The notes below the pieces were generated by a model that saw only the letters and a program-made list of their open reading frames with translations, was not told the DNA's origin and made no database searches. This document shows, piece after piece, positions 52,504-60,835 of a stretch of DNA of 64,000 nucleotides. This stretch comes from Roseiarcus sp035656495 (GTDB taxonomy: Bacteria > Pseudomonadota > Alphaproteobacteria > Rhizobiales > Beijerinckiaceae). The number at the start of each line of letters is the position of its first letter. Positions within the stretch are counted from its first letter, which is position 1. The stretch lies in assembly GCA_035656495.1 (NCBI GenBank), contig DASRSL010000135.1, positions 1 to 64,000 of the forward strand, in the 5' to 3' direction. Made by a program: the position numbers and the translations under genes.

Positions 52504-53751
52504 TTGGCGGCGAAACCAGTCGCTTCCAGTCCGCCCGGCGTTCGGCTCGGCCTGCGCGAGAACTTGCCGCAGTTCTTGCTGCTCATCCTGGTCAACGCCT
52601 TCGTCGGCGGCATGGTGGGCCTCGAGCGCACGGTCGTGCCCCTGATCGGAACCGAAGAGTTCCACATCGAGTCCACAGCCGCCGTGACCTCCTTCATCGT
52701 GAGTTTCGGCGTCGTCAAGGCGCTGACCAACCTGGTTTCCGGCCAGCTTGCCGACACTTGGGGCCGCAAGCGGGCGCTCGTGCTCGGCTGGGCATGCGGG
52801 CTTCCCGTGCCTTTCCTGATCATCTGGGCGCCGAGCTGGCCGTGGATCGTCGCCGCCAATGTGCTCCTCGGCGTGAACCAGGGTCTGGCCTGGTCGATGA
52901 CGGTCATCATGAAGATCGACCTCGTGGGGCCGAGATCGCGCGGGCTCGCGGTCGGGCTCAACGAGTTCGCCGGGTATCTCGCGGTCGGCTTCACCGCATG
53001 GCTGACCGGCTACATCGCGGCGCAGTCCGCATTGCGGCCCGACCCGTTCTACATCGGGATTGTCTACGCCGTGTGTGGCTTTGGGCTCTCCATCCTTTTC
53101 GTGCGCGACACGCGCGAGCATGTCCGTCTGGAGCTGGCGGCTCATGGGCATAAGCCGGCGCCGGCTCCATTCCGGGAAGTGTTTGCGCGGACGTCTTTCA
53201 AGGACCGCAACCTGTTTGCAGCCTGCCAGGCCGGGCTCGTGAACAATCTGAACGACGGGATGAGCTGGGGCCTGTTCCCCTTGTTCTTCGCCAGCCTCGG
53301 CCTCGGGGTCGAGCGCATCGGGGTTCTCAAGGCCGTCTATCCCGCCGCCTGGGGAATCCTGCAGACCTTGACCGGTCCGCTCAGCGACCGCTGGGGCCGC
53401 AAGGGCCTCATCGCGTCGGGCATGTGGGTGCAGGCGGTCGGCCTGTTCCTGACTGCGGCGACGGGCGCCTTCGGATGGTGGCTCTTGGCGAGCCTGCTCA
53501 TCGGCGTCGGCACGGCGATGGTCTATCCGACCCTGCTCGCCGCCGTGTCCGACGCGTCGCACCCTTCCTGGCGCGCGCGTTCGTTGAGCGTCTATCGGTT
53601 CTGGCGCGACCTCGGCTATGCGATCGGGGCCCTGAGCGCCGGGATCATCGCCGACGCGTTCGGCTTCGCCGCGGCCATCGCCGCCGTCGCGGCGCTGACT
53701 TTTCTGTCGGGCGTCGTCGCCGCCGTCGCCATGAAGGAGACCCGGCCCTGA
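52504..53751 (+). CDS. MFS transporter
   Basis: 415 residues from a TTG start with GAGGA upstream. About 12 membrane segments are present; the family loop motif GQLADTWGRKRALVLGWA sits after the second, and a matching GPLSDRWGRKGLIASGMW stands in the second half, reflecting the internal pseudo-repeat. It is co-oriented with the persulfide-dioxygenase-like gene. It could export sulfite or another sulfur compound, but the sequence alone does not show the substrate. Confidence 0.88.
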   Translation: MAAKPVASSPPGVRLGLRENLPQFLLLILVNAFVGGMVGLERTVVPLIGTEEFHIESTAAVTSFIVSFGVVKALTNLVSGQLADTWGRKRALVLGWACGLPVPFLIIWAPSWPWIVAANVLLGVNQGLAWSMTVIMKIDLVGPRSRGLAVGLNEFAGYLAVGFTAWLTGYIAAQSALRPDPFYIGIVYAVCGFGLSILFVRDTREHVRLELAAHGHKPAPAPFREVFARTSFKDRNLFAACQAGLVNNLNDGMSWGLFPLFFASLGLGVERIGVLKAVYPAAWGILQTLTGPLSDRWGRKGLIASGMWVQAVGLFLTAATGAFGWWLLASLLIGVGTAMVYPTLLAAVSDASHPSWRARSLSVYRFWRDLGYAIGALSAGIIADAFGFAAAIAAVAALTFLSGVVAAVAMKETRP

Positions 53752-53828
53752 CGGAGCGCCATCGGAGCCGCGATCGCGGCCGCCAAAGCCATCGTATTCT
53801 GACGGGCTCCCGCGCCCGCGTGCCCAGT

Positions 53829-53992
53829 GTCTGTTTCAAAAGCCCGCTGCCCTCGTCCTGAGGAGCCCCGAAGGGGCCTCGAAGGACGATCCAATGGCGC
53901 GGGCGCGGCAAGCGTCCTCTGGAGCATCCTTCGAAGCCCTTTGCTTTCGCAAAGGGCGCCTCAGGATGAGGTCCATGACTTTTGAAACAGAC
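53829..53992. repeat. 164-base element with terminal inverted repeats
   Basis: The ends GTCTGTTTCAAAAG (53829-53842) and CTTTTGAAACAGAC (53979-53992) are perfect inverted repeats. Inside are two hairpin units with CGTCCTGAGGAGCC/CGCCTCAGGATGAGG and GAAGGGGCCTCGAAGGACG, a style common in alphaproteobacterial intergenic repeats. It ends two bases before the wrbA stop codon (53995). A partial copy is at 52376-52460. Confidence 0.75.
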
Positions 53993-53994
53993 TC

Positions 53995-54597
53995 TCACGC
54001 AGCCGAAAGCTTGGCGGCCGCCTTCGCAATGAGCTCGCCCTGGCGCCGCGCGCCGTCGAGCTCGATTTTGCTCGGCTGACGCTGGCCCTGCGCGCCGGCG
54101 ATCGTCGTCGCGCCGTAAGGCGCGCCGCCAACCACCTCGTCGAGAGTCATCATTCCGGCATGGCTGTAGGGCAGCCCGACGATGATCATGCCGAAGTGCA
54201 GGAGGTTGGCGATGATGGAGAAGAGCGTCATCTCGTTGCCGCCGTGCTGGGTGGCGGTCGAGCTGAACGCGCCGCCGACCTTGCCCTCCATGGCGCCGCT
54301 CATCCACAATTGGCCGGCCTGCTCCCAGAAGGCGCCCATCGCCGAGGGCATGCGGCCGAACCGGGTCGGCGCGCCGACCACGATCGCGTCGTAGTTCGGG
54401 AGGTCGCCGACGGTGGCGACCGGCGCGGGCTGATCGAGCTTGAAATAAGCCGCCTTGGCGATCGCCTCGGGGACCGTCTCCGGCACGCGTTTGACATCGA
54501 CCGTCGCGCCGGTGGCGCGCGCGCCCTCGGCGACAGCGTAGGCCATCGTCTCGATGTGGCCGTAGCTGGAATAATAGAGCACTAACACCTTGGTCAT
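53995..54597 (-). CDS. wrbA: NAD(P)H:quinone oxidoreductase WrbA
   Basis: 200 residues, a flavodoxin-like fold. KVLVLYYSSYGHIETMAYAV binds FMN phosphate; DAIVVGAPTRFGRMPSAMGA, FSSTATQHGGNEMTLFSIIA and GLPYSHAGMMTLDEVVGGAP are WrbA-specific. It reduces quinones by two electrons, avoiding semiquinone radicals. The gene is first read of a minus-strand group that also includes doxX, pirin and nitroreductase genes further upstream, though 197 bases separate it from doxX. Confidence 0.95.
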   Translation of the reverse strand: MTKVLVLYYSSYGHIETMAYAVAEGARATGATVDVKRVPETVPEAIAKAAYFKLDQPAPVATVGDLPNYDAIVVGAPTRFGRMPSAMGAFWEQAGQLWMSGAMEGKVGGAFSSTATQHGGNEMTLFSIIANLLHFGMIIVGLPYSHAGMMTLDEVVGGAPYGATTIAGAQGQRQPSKIELDGARRQGELIAKAAAKLSAA

Positions 54598-54658
54598 TCA
54601 GCCCTCCTGTTGAAGAGTGTTTGCGGGACGCCAGCTCAACGCGGCAAACTTCCGCGCG

Positions 54659-54790
54659 TTCAACCGGCGCAACTAATCGCGTCGTCATGCCGCTGTACGC
54701 GGGGTGTCCCGTCAGGGCGACCCGCATGCAGGCCTCGGCTAAGACAACCCGCCACGACAACTGTCAATCCCCGCTTTCGCAGGGATGACA
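54659..54790. repeat. possible REP-like hairpin sequence
   Basis: CAATCCCCGCTTTCGCAGGG followed by ATGACAG is a short palindromic unit of a type scattered in many proteobacterial genomes. A related CGTCATGCCGCTGTACGCGG starts the stretch. Only one unit is in this gap. Confidence 0.35.
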
Positions 54791-54794
54791 GACA

Positions 54795-55214
54795 TCACTC
54801 CTTGTCGACCGCCCAGGGGCCGGGGCCCGCCGCGGCCAGGTAGAGGAAGATGAAGCAGTAGAGCAGCGCCGGCTCGCCCATGTTGATCGCCGGGAAGAAG
54901 CTCATCGGGAAATGCGCCATGAAATAACCGACCGCCATGAAGCCCGAGAGGACAAAGGCGACCGGGCGGGTGAACAGGCCGAGCACGATCAGCGCGCCGC
55001 CCACAAGCTCGATCGTGCCGGTGAAATAGAGCAACCCGGTCGGCATCTTGTCGATGAAGGGCAGGCCGTGCGGGAAGCCGAGGAGCTTGCCGGTGCCGTG
55101 CTCGAGAAACGCCAGGCCGGCCATGATGCGCAGCACGGACTGCAGCGCCGGGGCAAGCGACTTCGGAATGACGGTCCAGGCCGCCGTGGAGTGGGGCAAA
55201 GTCGTTGAGCTCAT
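54795..55214 (-). CDS. DoxX family membrane protein (second paralogue)
   Basis: 139 residues, four hydrophobic segments. VLRIMAGLAFLEHGTGKLLG, TRPVAFVLSGFMAVGYFMAH and NMGEPALLYCFIFLYLAAAG parallel the 49926 gene closely; the two are roughly 70 percent identical by eye. It is 27 bases downstream of the pirin gene on the same strand, so it is in the LysR-linked group of redox genes. Confidence 0.92.
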   Translation of the reverse strand: MSSTTLPHSTAAWTVIPKSLAPALQSVLRIMAGLAFLEHGTGKLLGFPHGLPFIDKMPTGLLYFTGTIELVGGALIVLGLFTRPVAFVLSGFMAVGYFMAHFPMSFFPAINMGEPALLYCFIFLYLAAAGPGPWAVDKE

Positions 55215-55241
55215 TTCATCTCCTCGTTTTTCACTCGCTTG

Positions 55242-56120
55242 TCAGAGAACCTTCGTCTTTTGGTCGAAGAAGGAGCGCGGGCCGGCCTCAGAGGGCGCGG
55301 TCAGCCGCCCCGCCCGCAGGTCCACGAACGCCTCGAGAATTTCCTCGCGGGTGTTCATGACGAACGGGCCGCCCATCGCGACCGGCTCGTCGATGACGGG
55401 ACTCGCGTAGAACAGGAGCCGCGTTCTGCCGCCGGGCGCCGAAGCGACGAGGCTCGTATCTTCGCTGGGCAGCGCAGCCCACGCGACCTCGCCCGCCCGA
55501 ACCCTTTGCGCGTTGGCGCCGAGCAGAGCCTCGCCTTCGACAACGAGGGCGAAGGCCCGCTCGCCCGCCGCAACGGTCAGCTCCAGCGTCGCGCCGGCCT
55601 CGAGCGTCGCATCGACGAGGGTCATCGGCCAGGCGGTGGCGTGCGGAACGGCGACTTCGCCCAGTCGACCCGCATAGAGGCGCGCCTCTGTCCCATCTCC
55701 TCGAAGGAGGCCGACGTCCGCCAGGCGGACGTCACGATAGCCGGCTTGAGTGCGCTTGAGACGCGCCGGCAGGTTGAGCCAGAGCTGAAGCGACCGTACG
55801 CCGCCCGGTCCCGGCAGCTCGCTGTGCAGGACGCCTCCGCCTGCGGTCATGAATTGCGCATCGCCGGCGCGAAGCCGCCCCTCTCCTCCGATATGGTCCT
55901 TGTGCAGAAGCTCGCCCGCCAGCACGAACGTCACCGTCTCCATGCCGCGGTGCGGGTGGGTCGGAAATCCGGCCGGCGGCGCAAACCAGTCCTCGGCCAT
56001 GAGCAGGAACGGGCTATGCTCGGCGACCTTCTCCGGCGCGATCACCAGACGAGCGCGGTGATTGAGGCCTCGGTCTTCAGCAAGGCCGCCGCGCTCGACG
56101 CTCTTGATCTCGAGGCTCAT
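55242..56120 (-). CDS. pirin family protein
   Basis: 292 residues, bicupin. The N-terminal cupin shows PPAGFPTHPHRGMETVTFVL and MTAGGGVLHSELPGPGG, which supply the metal-binding His/His/His/Glu set. Pirins of this group are Fe-dependent and some degrade flavonoids such as quercetin; others are regulators. It stands ten bases after the nitroreductase gene, so co-transcription with it is likely. Confidence 0.93.
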   Translation of the reverse strand: MSLEIKSVERGGLAEDRGLNHRARLVIAPEKVAEHSPFLLMAEDWFAPPAGFPTHPHRGMETVTFVLAGELLHKDHIGGEGRLRAGDAQFMTAGGGVLHSELPGPGGVRSLQLWLNLPARLKRTQAGYRDVRLADVGLLRGDGTEARLYAGRLGEVAVPHATAWPMTLVDATLEAGATLELTVAAGERAFALVVEGEALLGANAQRVRAGEVAWAALPSEDTSLVASAPGGRTRLLFYASPVIDEPVAMGGPFVMNTREEILEAFVDLRAGRLTAPSEAGPRSFFDQKTKVL

Positions 56121-56130
56121 GCGAGGCTCT

Positions 56131-56742
56131 TCAGAGAAACTTCGCCATCTGGTCGAACGCGAGGCGCGGGCTGCGCGGGAAGAGCTTGGCGTCGTCGCCG
56201 TAGCCGATGTTGATGATGACGTTGGCCTTGATCGTCCCTTCGGGGAAGAACTCCGCCTCGACCTTGCCGGCGTCGAAGCCGGTCATCGGGCCAGCGTCGA
56301 GACCGACGGCGCGCAGCGCGAGGATCAGATAGGCGGCCTGGAGCGTGCCGTTCTGGAAGGCGCTGCGGGCGGCGAACTCCGGCGCGCCCGAGAACCAGCT
56401 CTTGGCGTCGGCGTGCGGGAAGAGAAACGGCAGGTGCTCGTAAAACTTCAGATCGTAGCCGGCGATGGCGACGACCGGCGCGGCCATGGTCTTATCAACG
56501 TTGCCCGGCGACATGGCCGGGCGGAGCCGCTCCTTCGCCTCACTGGACCTCAGGAAGAGAACGCGCAGCGGCTGCTGGTTCGCAGAGGTCGGCCCCATCT
56601 TGGCGAAATCCAGCGCCTCGACGAGCAATTGATCGGGGACGGGGCGGTCGAGGAAAGCATTGTGGGTGCGCGCTTGAGTGAAGACCTGGGCGAGCGCGGC
56701 CGCGCCGACGCCGGCTCCACGAACATTCTTGACCTCGGTCAT
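56131..56742 (-). CDS. nitroreductase family protein (RutE/HadB-like)
   Basis: 203 residues from the ATG at 56742, chosen for the AAGGAGG before it. FMN-binding parts are TSANQQPLRVLFLRS, FQNGTLQAAYLILALRAVGL and GTIKANVIINIGYGDDAKLF. RutE reduces malonic semialdehyde; the family as a whole reduces nitro, quinone or enal groups. It is first in the minus-strand group and divergent from the LysR gene, its probable regulator. Confidence 0.9.
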   Translation of the reverse strand: MTEVKNVRGAGVGAAALAQVFTQARTHNAFLDRPVPDQLLVEALDFAKMGPTSANQQPLRVLFLRSSEAKERLRPAMSPGNVDKTMAAPVVAIAGYDLKFYEHLPFLFPHADAKSWFSGAPEFAARSAFQNGTLQAAYLILALRAVGLDAGPMTGFDAGKVEAEFFPEGTIKANVIINIGYGDDAKLFPRSPRLAFDQMAKFL

Positions 56743-56832
56743 GAGTCGCCTCCTTGCGATGCGCTGCAACATGGGCGCTTGCTTTCATCAGTACAACTGG
56801 ATTAATTATGATGGTTTCTATCTGTCTGCGAG

Positions 56833-57798
56833 ATGGGTAGCGCCATGATCGACGCCTTGACGCTCGACCAGATGCGGATCTTCGTCGCCGCCGTCGACGA
56901 GGGCAGCTTTTCCGCCGCCGCGCGAAAGCTCGGCCGCGTGCAGTCGGCGGTGAGCCAGTCGGTGGCGGCGCTCGAGGGCCACCTCGGGGTGGCCCTGTTC
57001 GACCGATCCGGCAAGACGCCGCGCCTCACCCCGGCCGGCGTCGCGCTTGCCAAGGACGCGCGCCGCCTCCTCGAGGGCGCGGTTGCGCTGAAGCGACGAG
57101 CCGCGTGCATCGCCGACAAAGTCGAGCCGGAGCTCGTGTTAGCGGTGGACGGGATCTTTCCGCATCAGCCGCTGATCGCGAGCCTGAAAGCACTGCGCGA
57201 CGAGTTTCCGGCCGTGCCGGTTTCCATCTTCACCGAGACGTTAGGCGGCTCCGAGCAGCGCCTGCGCGACGGCGTGGCGCAATTCGCCATCTATCCGATG
57301 CCTCCCTCCGGGTTCGGCGACCTCGCGGCCGATTTTCTCGCCGCGATCGACATTCTCGCCGTCGTCAGCGTCGACCATCCGTTGGCGAGCGAGCCTGAGC
57401 CGATCGCCCGCGAGACCCTCGAGCCGCATGTCCAGCTGGTTCTGACCGACAGGACGCCGCTGACCCAGAATTTCAGCGGCGGCATCGTCAGCCATCACAT
57501 CTGGCGGTTCGCCGACCTCTCGACCCGGCTCGAATTCCTGCTCGCCGGCTTCGGATGGTGCCGGATGCCCGCCCATCTCGTCGTCGGACCGATCGCCGGG
57601 GGGAGGCTCAAGGCACTCAAGCTCGCCGAGTCCAGCGCCTTCCAGTTCCTCGCCCATGTCGTTCACGTGCGCGGCCAGGAGATCGGCCGCGCGGGACGCT
57701 GGCTGATCGAGGATCTGCGGGCGCGGATGGCGGAGCGGCGACCGTCCGGAACAGGCGCCGGCCCCCCACGCCAGTCTGGGCCGCTCGGGCGCAGCTAG
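56833..57798 (+). CDS. LysR family transcriptional regulator
   Basis: 321 residues. The DNA-binding helix-turn-helix lies at about 10-65 (LTLDQMRIFVAAVDEGSFSA, ARKLGRVQSAVSQSVAALEG). The effector domain follows. The last 20 residues (after AERRPSG) are extra and unstructured-looking. The stop codon TAG (57796-57798) is partly made by the first two bases of the inverted-repeat element, which may have replaced the original end. It is divergent from the nitroreductase/pirin/doxX genes across 90 bases containing an AT-rich patch (ATTAATTAT) suited to a LysR site. Confidence 0.92.
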   Translation: MGSAMIDALTLDQMRIFVAAVDEGSFSAAARKLGRVQSAVSQSVAALEGHLGVALFDRSGKTPRLTPAGVALAKDARRLLEGAVALKRRAACIADKVEPELVLAVDGIFPHQPLIASLKALRDEFPAVPVSIFTETLGGSEQRLRDGVAQFAIYPMPPSGFGDLAADFLAAIDILAVVSVDHPLASEPEPIARETLEPHVQLVLTDRTPLTQNFSGGIVSHHIWRFADLSTRLEFLLAGFGWCRMPAHLVVGPIAGGRLKALKLAESSAFQFLAHVVHVRGQEIGRAGRWLIEDLRARMAERRPSGTGAGPPRQSGPLGRS

Positions 57799-57928
57799 GG
57801 CAATCGGGCGAAGTAGGCCCTGTGACTGATGGACGCCCTCCCGCCCCCCTTGTGGGGGCGGGAGGGGTGGGGGGTCGCGCTGCCGTCTCCGATAGGTGAG
57901 GAGGAAATCGCCGTCGCCCGATTGCCCT
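57797..57928. repeat. inverted-repeat mobile element (copy 2, internally deleted)
   Basis: It begins AGGGCAATCGGGCGAAGT and ends GTCGCCCGATTGCCCT, matching copy 1 at 15456-15649, with the same inner CCCCCTTGTGGGGG hairpin and GTCTCCGATAGG. About 60 bases present in copy 1 are missing after that point. GCGCAGC at 57789-57795 and 57932-57938 may be a short target duplication. Confidence 0.75.
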
Positions 57929-58055
57929 AGAGCGCAGCCAAGCCGCCTTGCCGACATGGCGTCACTCTGGCATGTTACTCTGCGCTGGCGCAAACCAAGC
58001 GCGCCGGTCCGATCGGGATTTCGAACGGACGTAAATGAAGAGGGAGGACGTCGCA

Positions 58056-59183
58056 ATGAAAGCCACCACTCGCATATTCGCTTTGACCCTTTCCAGCTTG
58101 CTGCTCGCCTCGACCGCCTGGGCCGGCCCGAAGGTCGTGTCCGGCCCCGGCGCCAATCCTGAGTGCTTCAAGCCCTGGTCCGACAAGACGAAGTTCTTCC
58201 AATGGGAGAAAAAGCCAGGCCCCTATCGGATCGCGCTCGTCAACGGCTTCGTCGGCAACACCTGGCGCATTCAGATGGTCAAGACCGCCAAGGCTGCGAC
58301 CGAGCTGCCGGGAATCAAGGAGAACATCAAGGAGTTCAAGGTTGTCTCGACCGGAACCGACGTCGCAGCTCAACTCGGGGCGATGGAGGACTTCATCAAT
58401 CAGGGCTACGACGCAATCGTCACCATCGCCGTCGCGCCGGACGGCTTCGACCGCATTATCCGCCTCGCAGACAAGAATAACGTCGTCGTGGTCCCGTTCG
58501 ACAACATTCTCGACACCGACAAGGTGATGATGGTCAACGAGGACCAGAAGGAGGCGGGCCGCATGTCGGCCAAATTCCTGATACAGGAGATGGGCAAGAC
58601 ATCCGGCGACCTTCTCGAAGTTCGCGGATTGCCCGGCAATTCCGTGGATCGCGACCGCCATCTCGGCTTCCGGGAAGTCATCGATGCGCCCCCAAACAAA
58701 TTCAAGGTGACGGAGGTGGTCGGCAACTGGGACACGGGCACGTCCCAGAAGGTGACGGCGGATGCGCTCGCGGTGCATGGGCATTTCGACGGCGGTTTCA
58801 GCCAGGGCGGCACCGACGGGACCATCCAGGCGATGATCGACGCCAAGCACCCGTTCGTCCCCTTCGCCGGCGAGGGCGAGAACGAGTACCGCAAGCAGAT
58901 CGCGGCTCACTGGCAGGAGGGCCTCAGGGGTCTGTCCTATGGCCAGTCGCCGGCGCTCGTCGCAATCGCCATGAAGGCGGCGATTTCGGCGCTGCAAGGC
59001 AACGTCATGCCGCAGCTGATCTCGATCCCGATCCCGGTCGCGACTTACAAGACCCTGAAGGCCGGCGAAAACTACTGGCCGGACCTCAAGGTCAATTTCT
59101 TCGCCCCGAACCAGTTCCTGCCCTGCGGCGTGACCTTCACCGCGCCGGACATCATGGCGCAGAGCGAAGCGAACACCAAGTGA
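58056..59183 (+). CDS. sugar ABC transporter substrate-binding protein (type 1, cluster E)
   Basis: 375 residues from the ATG at 58056, behind AGGGAGGACG; an earlier ATG (58035) would spoil the signal peptide. Signal ALTLSSLLLASTAWAG is followed by mature IALVNGFVGNTWRIQMVKTA, AAQLGAMEDFINQGYDAIVT, NNVVVVPFDNILDTDKVMMV and GHFDGGFSQGGTDGTIQAMI. The N-terminal ~35 mature residues with NPECFKPWSDKTKFFQWEKK are additional to the simple RbsB pattern. A terminator separates it from the ATPase gene, which usually ensures surplus binding protein. Confidence 0.9.
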   Translation: MKATTRIFALTLSSLLLASTAWAGPKVVSGPGANPECFKPWSDKTKFFQWEKKPGPYRIALVNGFVGNTWRIQMVKTAKAATELPGIKENIKEFKVVSTGTDVAAQLGAMEDFINQGYDAIVTIAVAPDGFDRIIRLADKNNVVVVPFDNILDTDKVMMVNEDQKEAGRMSAKFLIQEMGKTSGDLLEVRGLPGNSVDRDRHLGFREVIDAPPNKFKVTEVVGNWDTGTSQKVTADALAVHGHFDGGFSQGGTDGTIQAMIDAKHPFVPFAGEGENEYRKQIAAHWQEGLRGLSYGQSPALVAIAMKAAISALQGNVMPQLISIPIPVATYKTLKAGENYWPDLKVNFFAPNQFLPCGVTFTAPDIMAQSEANTK

Positions 59184-59202
59184 CGGCCCTCTAGCAGCCG
59201 AA

Positions 59203-59238
59203 CCCGGTCTGGCCAGAGCCGGACCGGGCGTTTTTTTT
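59203..59238 (+). terminator. intra-operon terminator/attenuator
   Basis: A long GC stem, CCCGGTCTGGC pairing with GCCGGACCGGG, around a short loop is followed by eight T residues (59231-59238). It lies 20 bases behind the binding-protein gene and 26 bases before the ATPase gene, so part of transcription should stop here. Confidence 0.85.
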
Positions 59239-59263
59239 AGGCGCACGCGAGGAAAGTCGAGCT

Positions 59264-60835
59264 ATGGCGAACGCGCCGGGAGGCGACTTCCTCGCCCTGT
59301 CGCAAATCTCCAAACGTTACGGCGGCGTGCGGGCGCTCGAGAACGTCGACTTCGCCTGCCGCCGCGGAGAGATCCACGCCGTGCTCGGCGAGAACGGGGC
59401 CGGCAAATCGACGCTCATCAAGATCGTCGCCGGCGTCGTCGAGCCCGATTCCGGGACCATCGCAATCGAAGACCAGCCACGCCGCTTCAAAAGCCCGGCT
59501 GCCGCGACCGCCGCCGGCGTCGTCTGCATCTTCCAGGAACTGTCGCTGATGCCCGACCTCTCGGTGGCGGACAATATTTTCATCGCCACGCCCCCGCGCC
59601 GGCTCGGCCTCATTAACGCCCGCGCCCAGCGCCGCCGGGCGGAAGGGCTGCTCGCCGAGGTCGGCTGCGAGGACGTCAATCCGCTCTTGCGCATTCGCGA
59701 CCTGCCGCTGTCGCGGCGCCAGATGGTGGAGATCGCCAAGGCGCTCGGCCAGAGTCCAAAGCTGCTCATTCTCGACGAGGCGACCTCGGCGCTGACCAGC
59801 GCCGACGTCGAAAAGGTGTACGCCCTCCTGGCGCGGCTGAAAGCCGAGAATGTCGCCATCCTCTATATCACGCACCGCATGCACGAGGTCGAAGCGCTGG
59901 CGGACCGAGCGTCCGTATTCCGCAATGGCCGCCACATCGAGACCTTCGACAAAGGCGCGCGATCGACGGCTGAGATCGTCCAGTTGATGATCGGCCGCGA
60001 CATCGCCGCGCAATATCCGCCGAAGCCCGAGCGCACACCGGGCGACGCCGCGCTCAAAGTGGACAACCTTGGATGGGAGGGCCGCCTCGAGGGAATATCG
60101 CTGGAAGTCCGCGCTGGCGAAATCGTCGGCCTCGGCGGGCTCGACGGCCAAGGCCAGAAGACGCTGCTGCTTGCCCTGTTCGGCGTTCTGCGCGGCGTGA
60201 GCGGCACGGTCACGGTCAAGGGACGCGCCGTCCGCGCGGGATCTCCGGCGCGGGCCAAGTCGCGCGAGATCGGGATTGCGCTCGTTCCCGAGGACCGCAA
60301 GACGGAAGGCCTCATGCTGCCGATGTCGGTCGCCGACAACCTGACGATCGCCTCACTGCGCGACCTGTCGTTCGGCCCTTTCATTGACGCCGCCAAGGAG
60401 GCGGACGCGATCGAGGCCGGGATCAAGCGCCTTCGGATCAAGATCGGCGCGTCCTCCGACCCTGTGTCGACCTTGTCCGGCGGAAACCAGCAGAAGGTCG
60501 TCATCGCCAAATGGCTGATGATCGGGCCCAGCGTCATCCTGCTCAACGACCCGACCCGCGGCATCGACGTCGGCACGAAGCACGAGCTCTACCGGCTCAT
60601 GCGCGAGCTCGCCGATCAGGGCGCCGCCATTCTGTTCTATTCGACCGATTACGACGAATTGATCGGCTGCTGCGACCGCGTCGCCATCATGTACGACGGC
60701 CGGATCGTGCGTGAGCTCTCGGGGAACGAACTGAACGAAACCAACATCGTGGCGAGCTCGCTCAACATCGAGGCCGCCAGCGCACCGGGGGCGACAAGCA
60801 GCGAAGGTCCGGATCGCGAGTCCGCTCATGTCTAG
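59264..60835 (+). CDS. sugar ABC transporter ATP-binding protein (RbsA type, cluster E)
   Basis: 523 residues with two ATPase domains. First: Walker A GENGAGKST, the divergent signature LPLSRRQMVEIAKAL and Walker B LLILDEATSALTS (Glu-Ala where most have Glu-Pro). Second: degenerate Walker A GGLDGQGQKT, canonical LSGGNQQKVVIAKW and VILLNDPTRGID, where the usual catalytic LDEP is NDP. It energises uptake with the two permeases encoded next; its end overlaps the first permease by eight bases. Confidence 0.93.
   Translation: MANAPGGDFLALSQISKRYGGVRALENVDFACRRGEIHAVLGENGAGKSTLIKIVAGVVEPDSGTIAIEDQPRRFKSPAAATAAGVVCIFQELSLMPDLSVADNIFIATPPRRLGLINARAQRRRAEGLLAEVGCEDVNPLLRIRDLPLSRRQMVEIAKALGQSPKLLILDEATSALTSADVEKVYALLARLKAENVAILYITHRMHEVEALADRASVFRNGRHIETFDKGARSTAEIVQLMIGRDIAAQYPPKPERTPGDAALKVDNLGWEGRLEGISLEVRAGEIVGLGGLDGQGQKTLLLALFGVLRGVSGTVTVKGRAVRAGSPARAKSREIGIALVPEDRKTEGLMLPMSVADNLTIASLRDLSFGPFIDAAKEADAIEAGIKRLRIKIGASSDPVSTLSGGNQQKVVIAKWLMIGPSVILLNDPTRGIDVGTKHELYRLMRELADQGAAILFYSTDYDELIGCCDRVAIMYDGRIVRELSGNELNETNIVASSLNIEAASAPGATSSEGPDRESAHV

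Noticed and set aside
51724..53562. 612-residue minus frame opposite the metallo-hydrolase and MFS genes
   Set aside because: Antisense shadow without family resemblance; both plus-strand genes have clear motifs.
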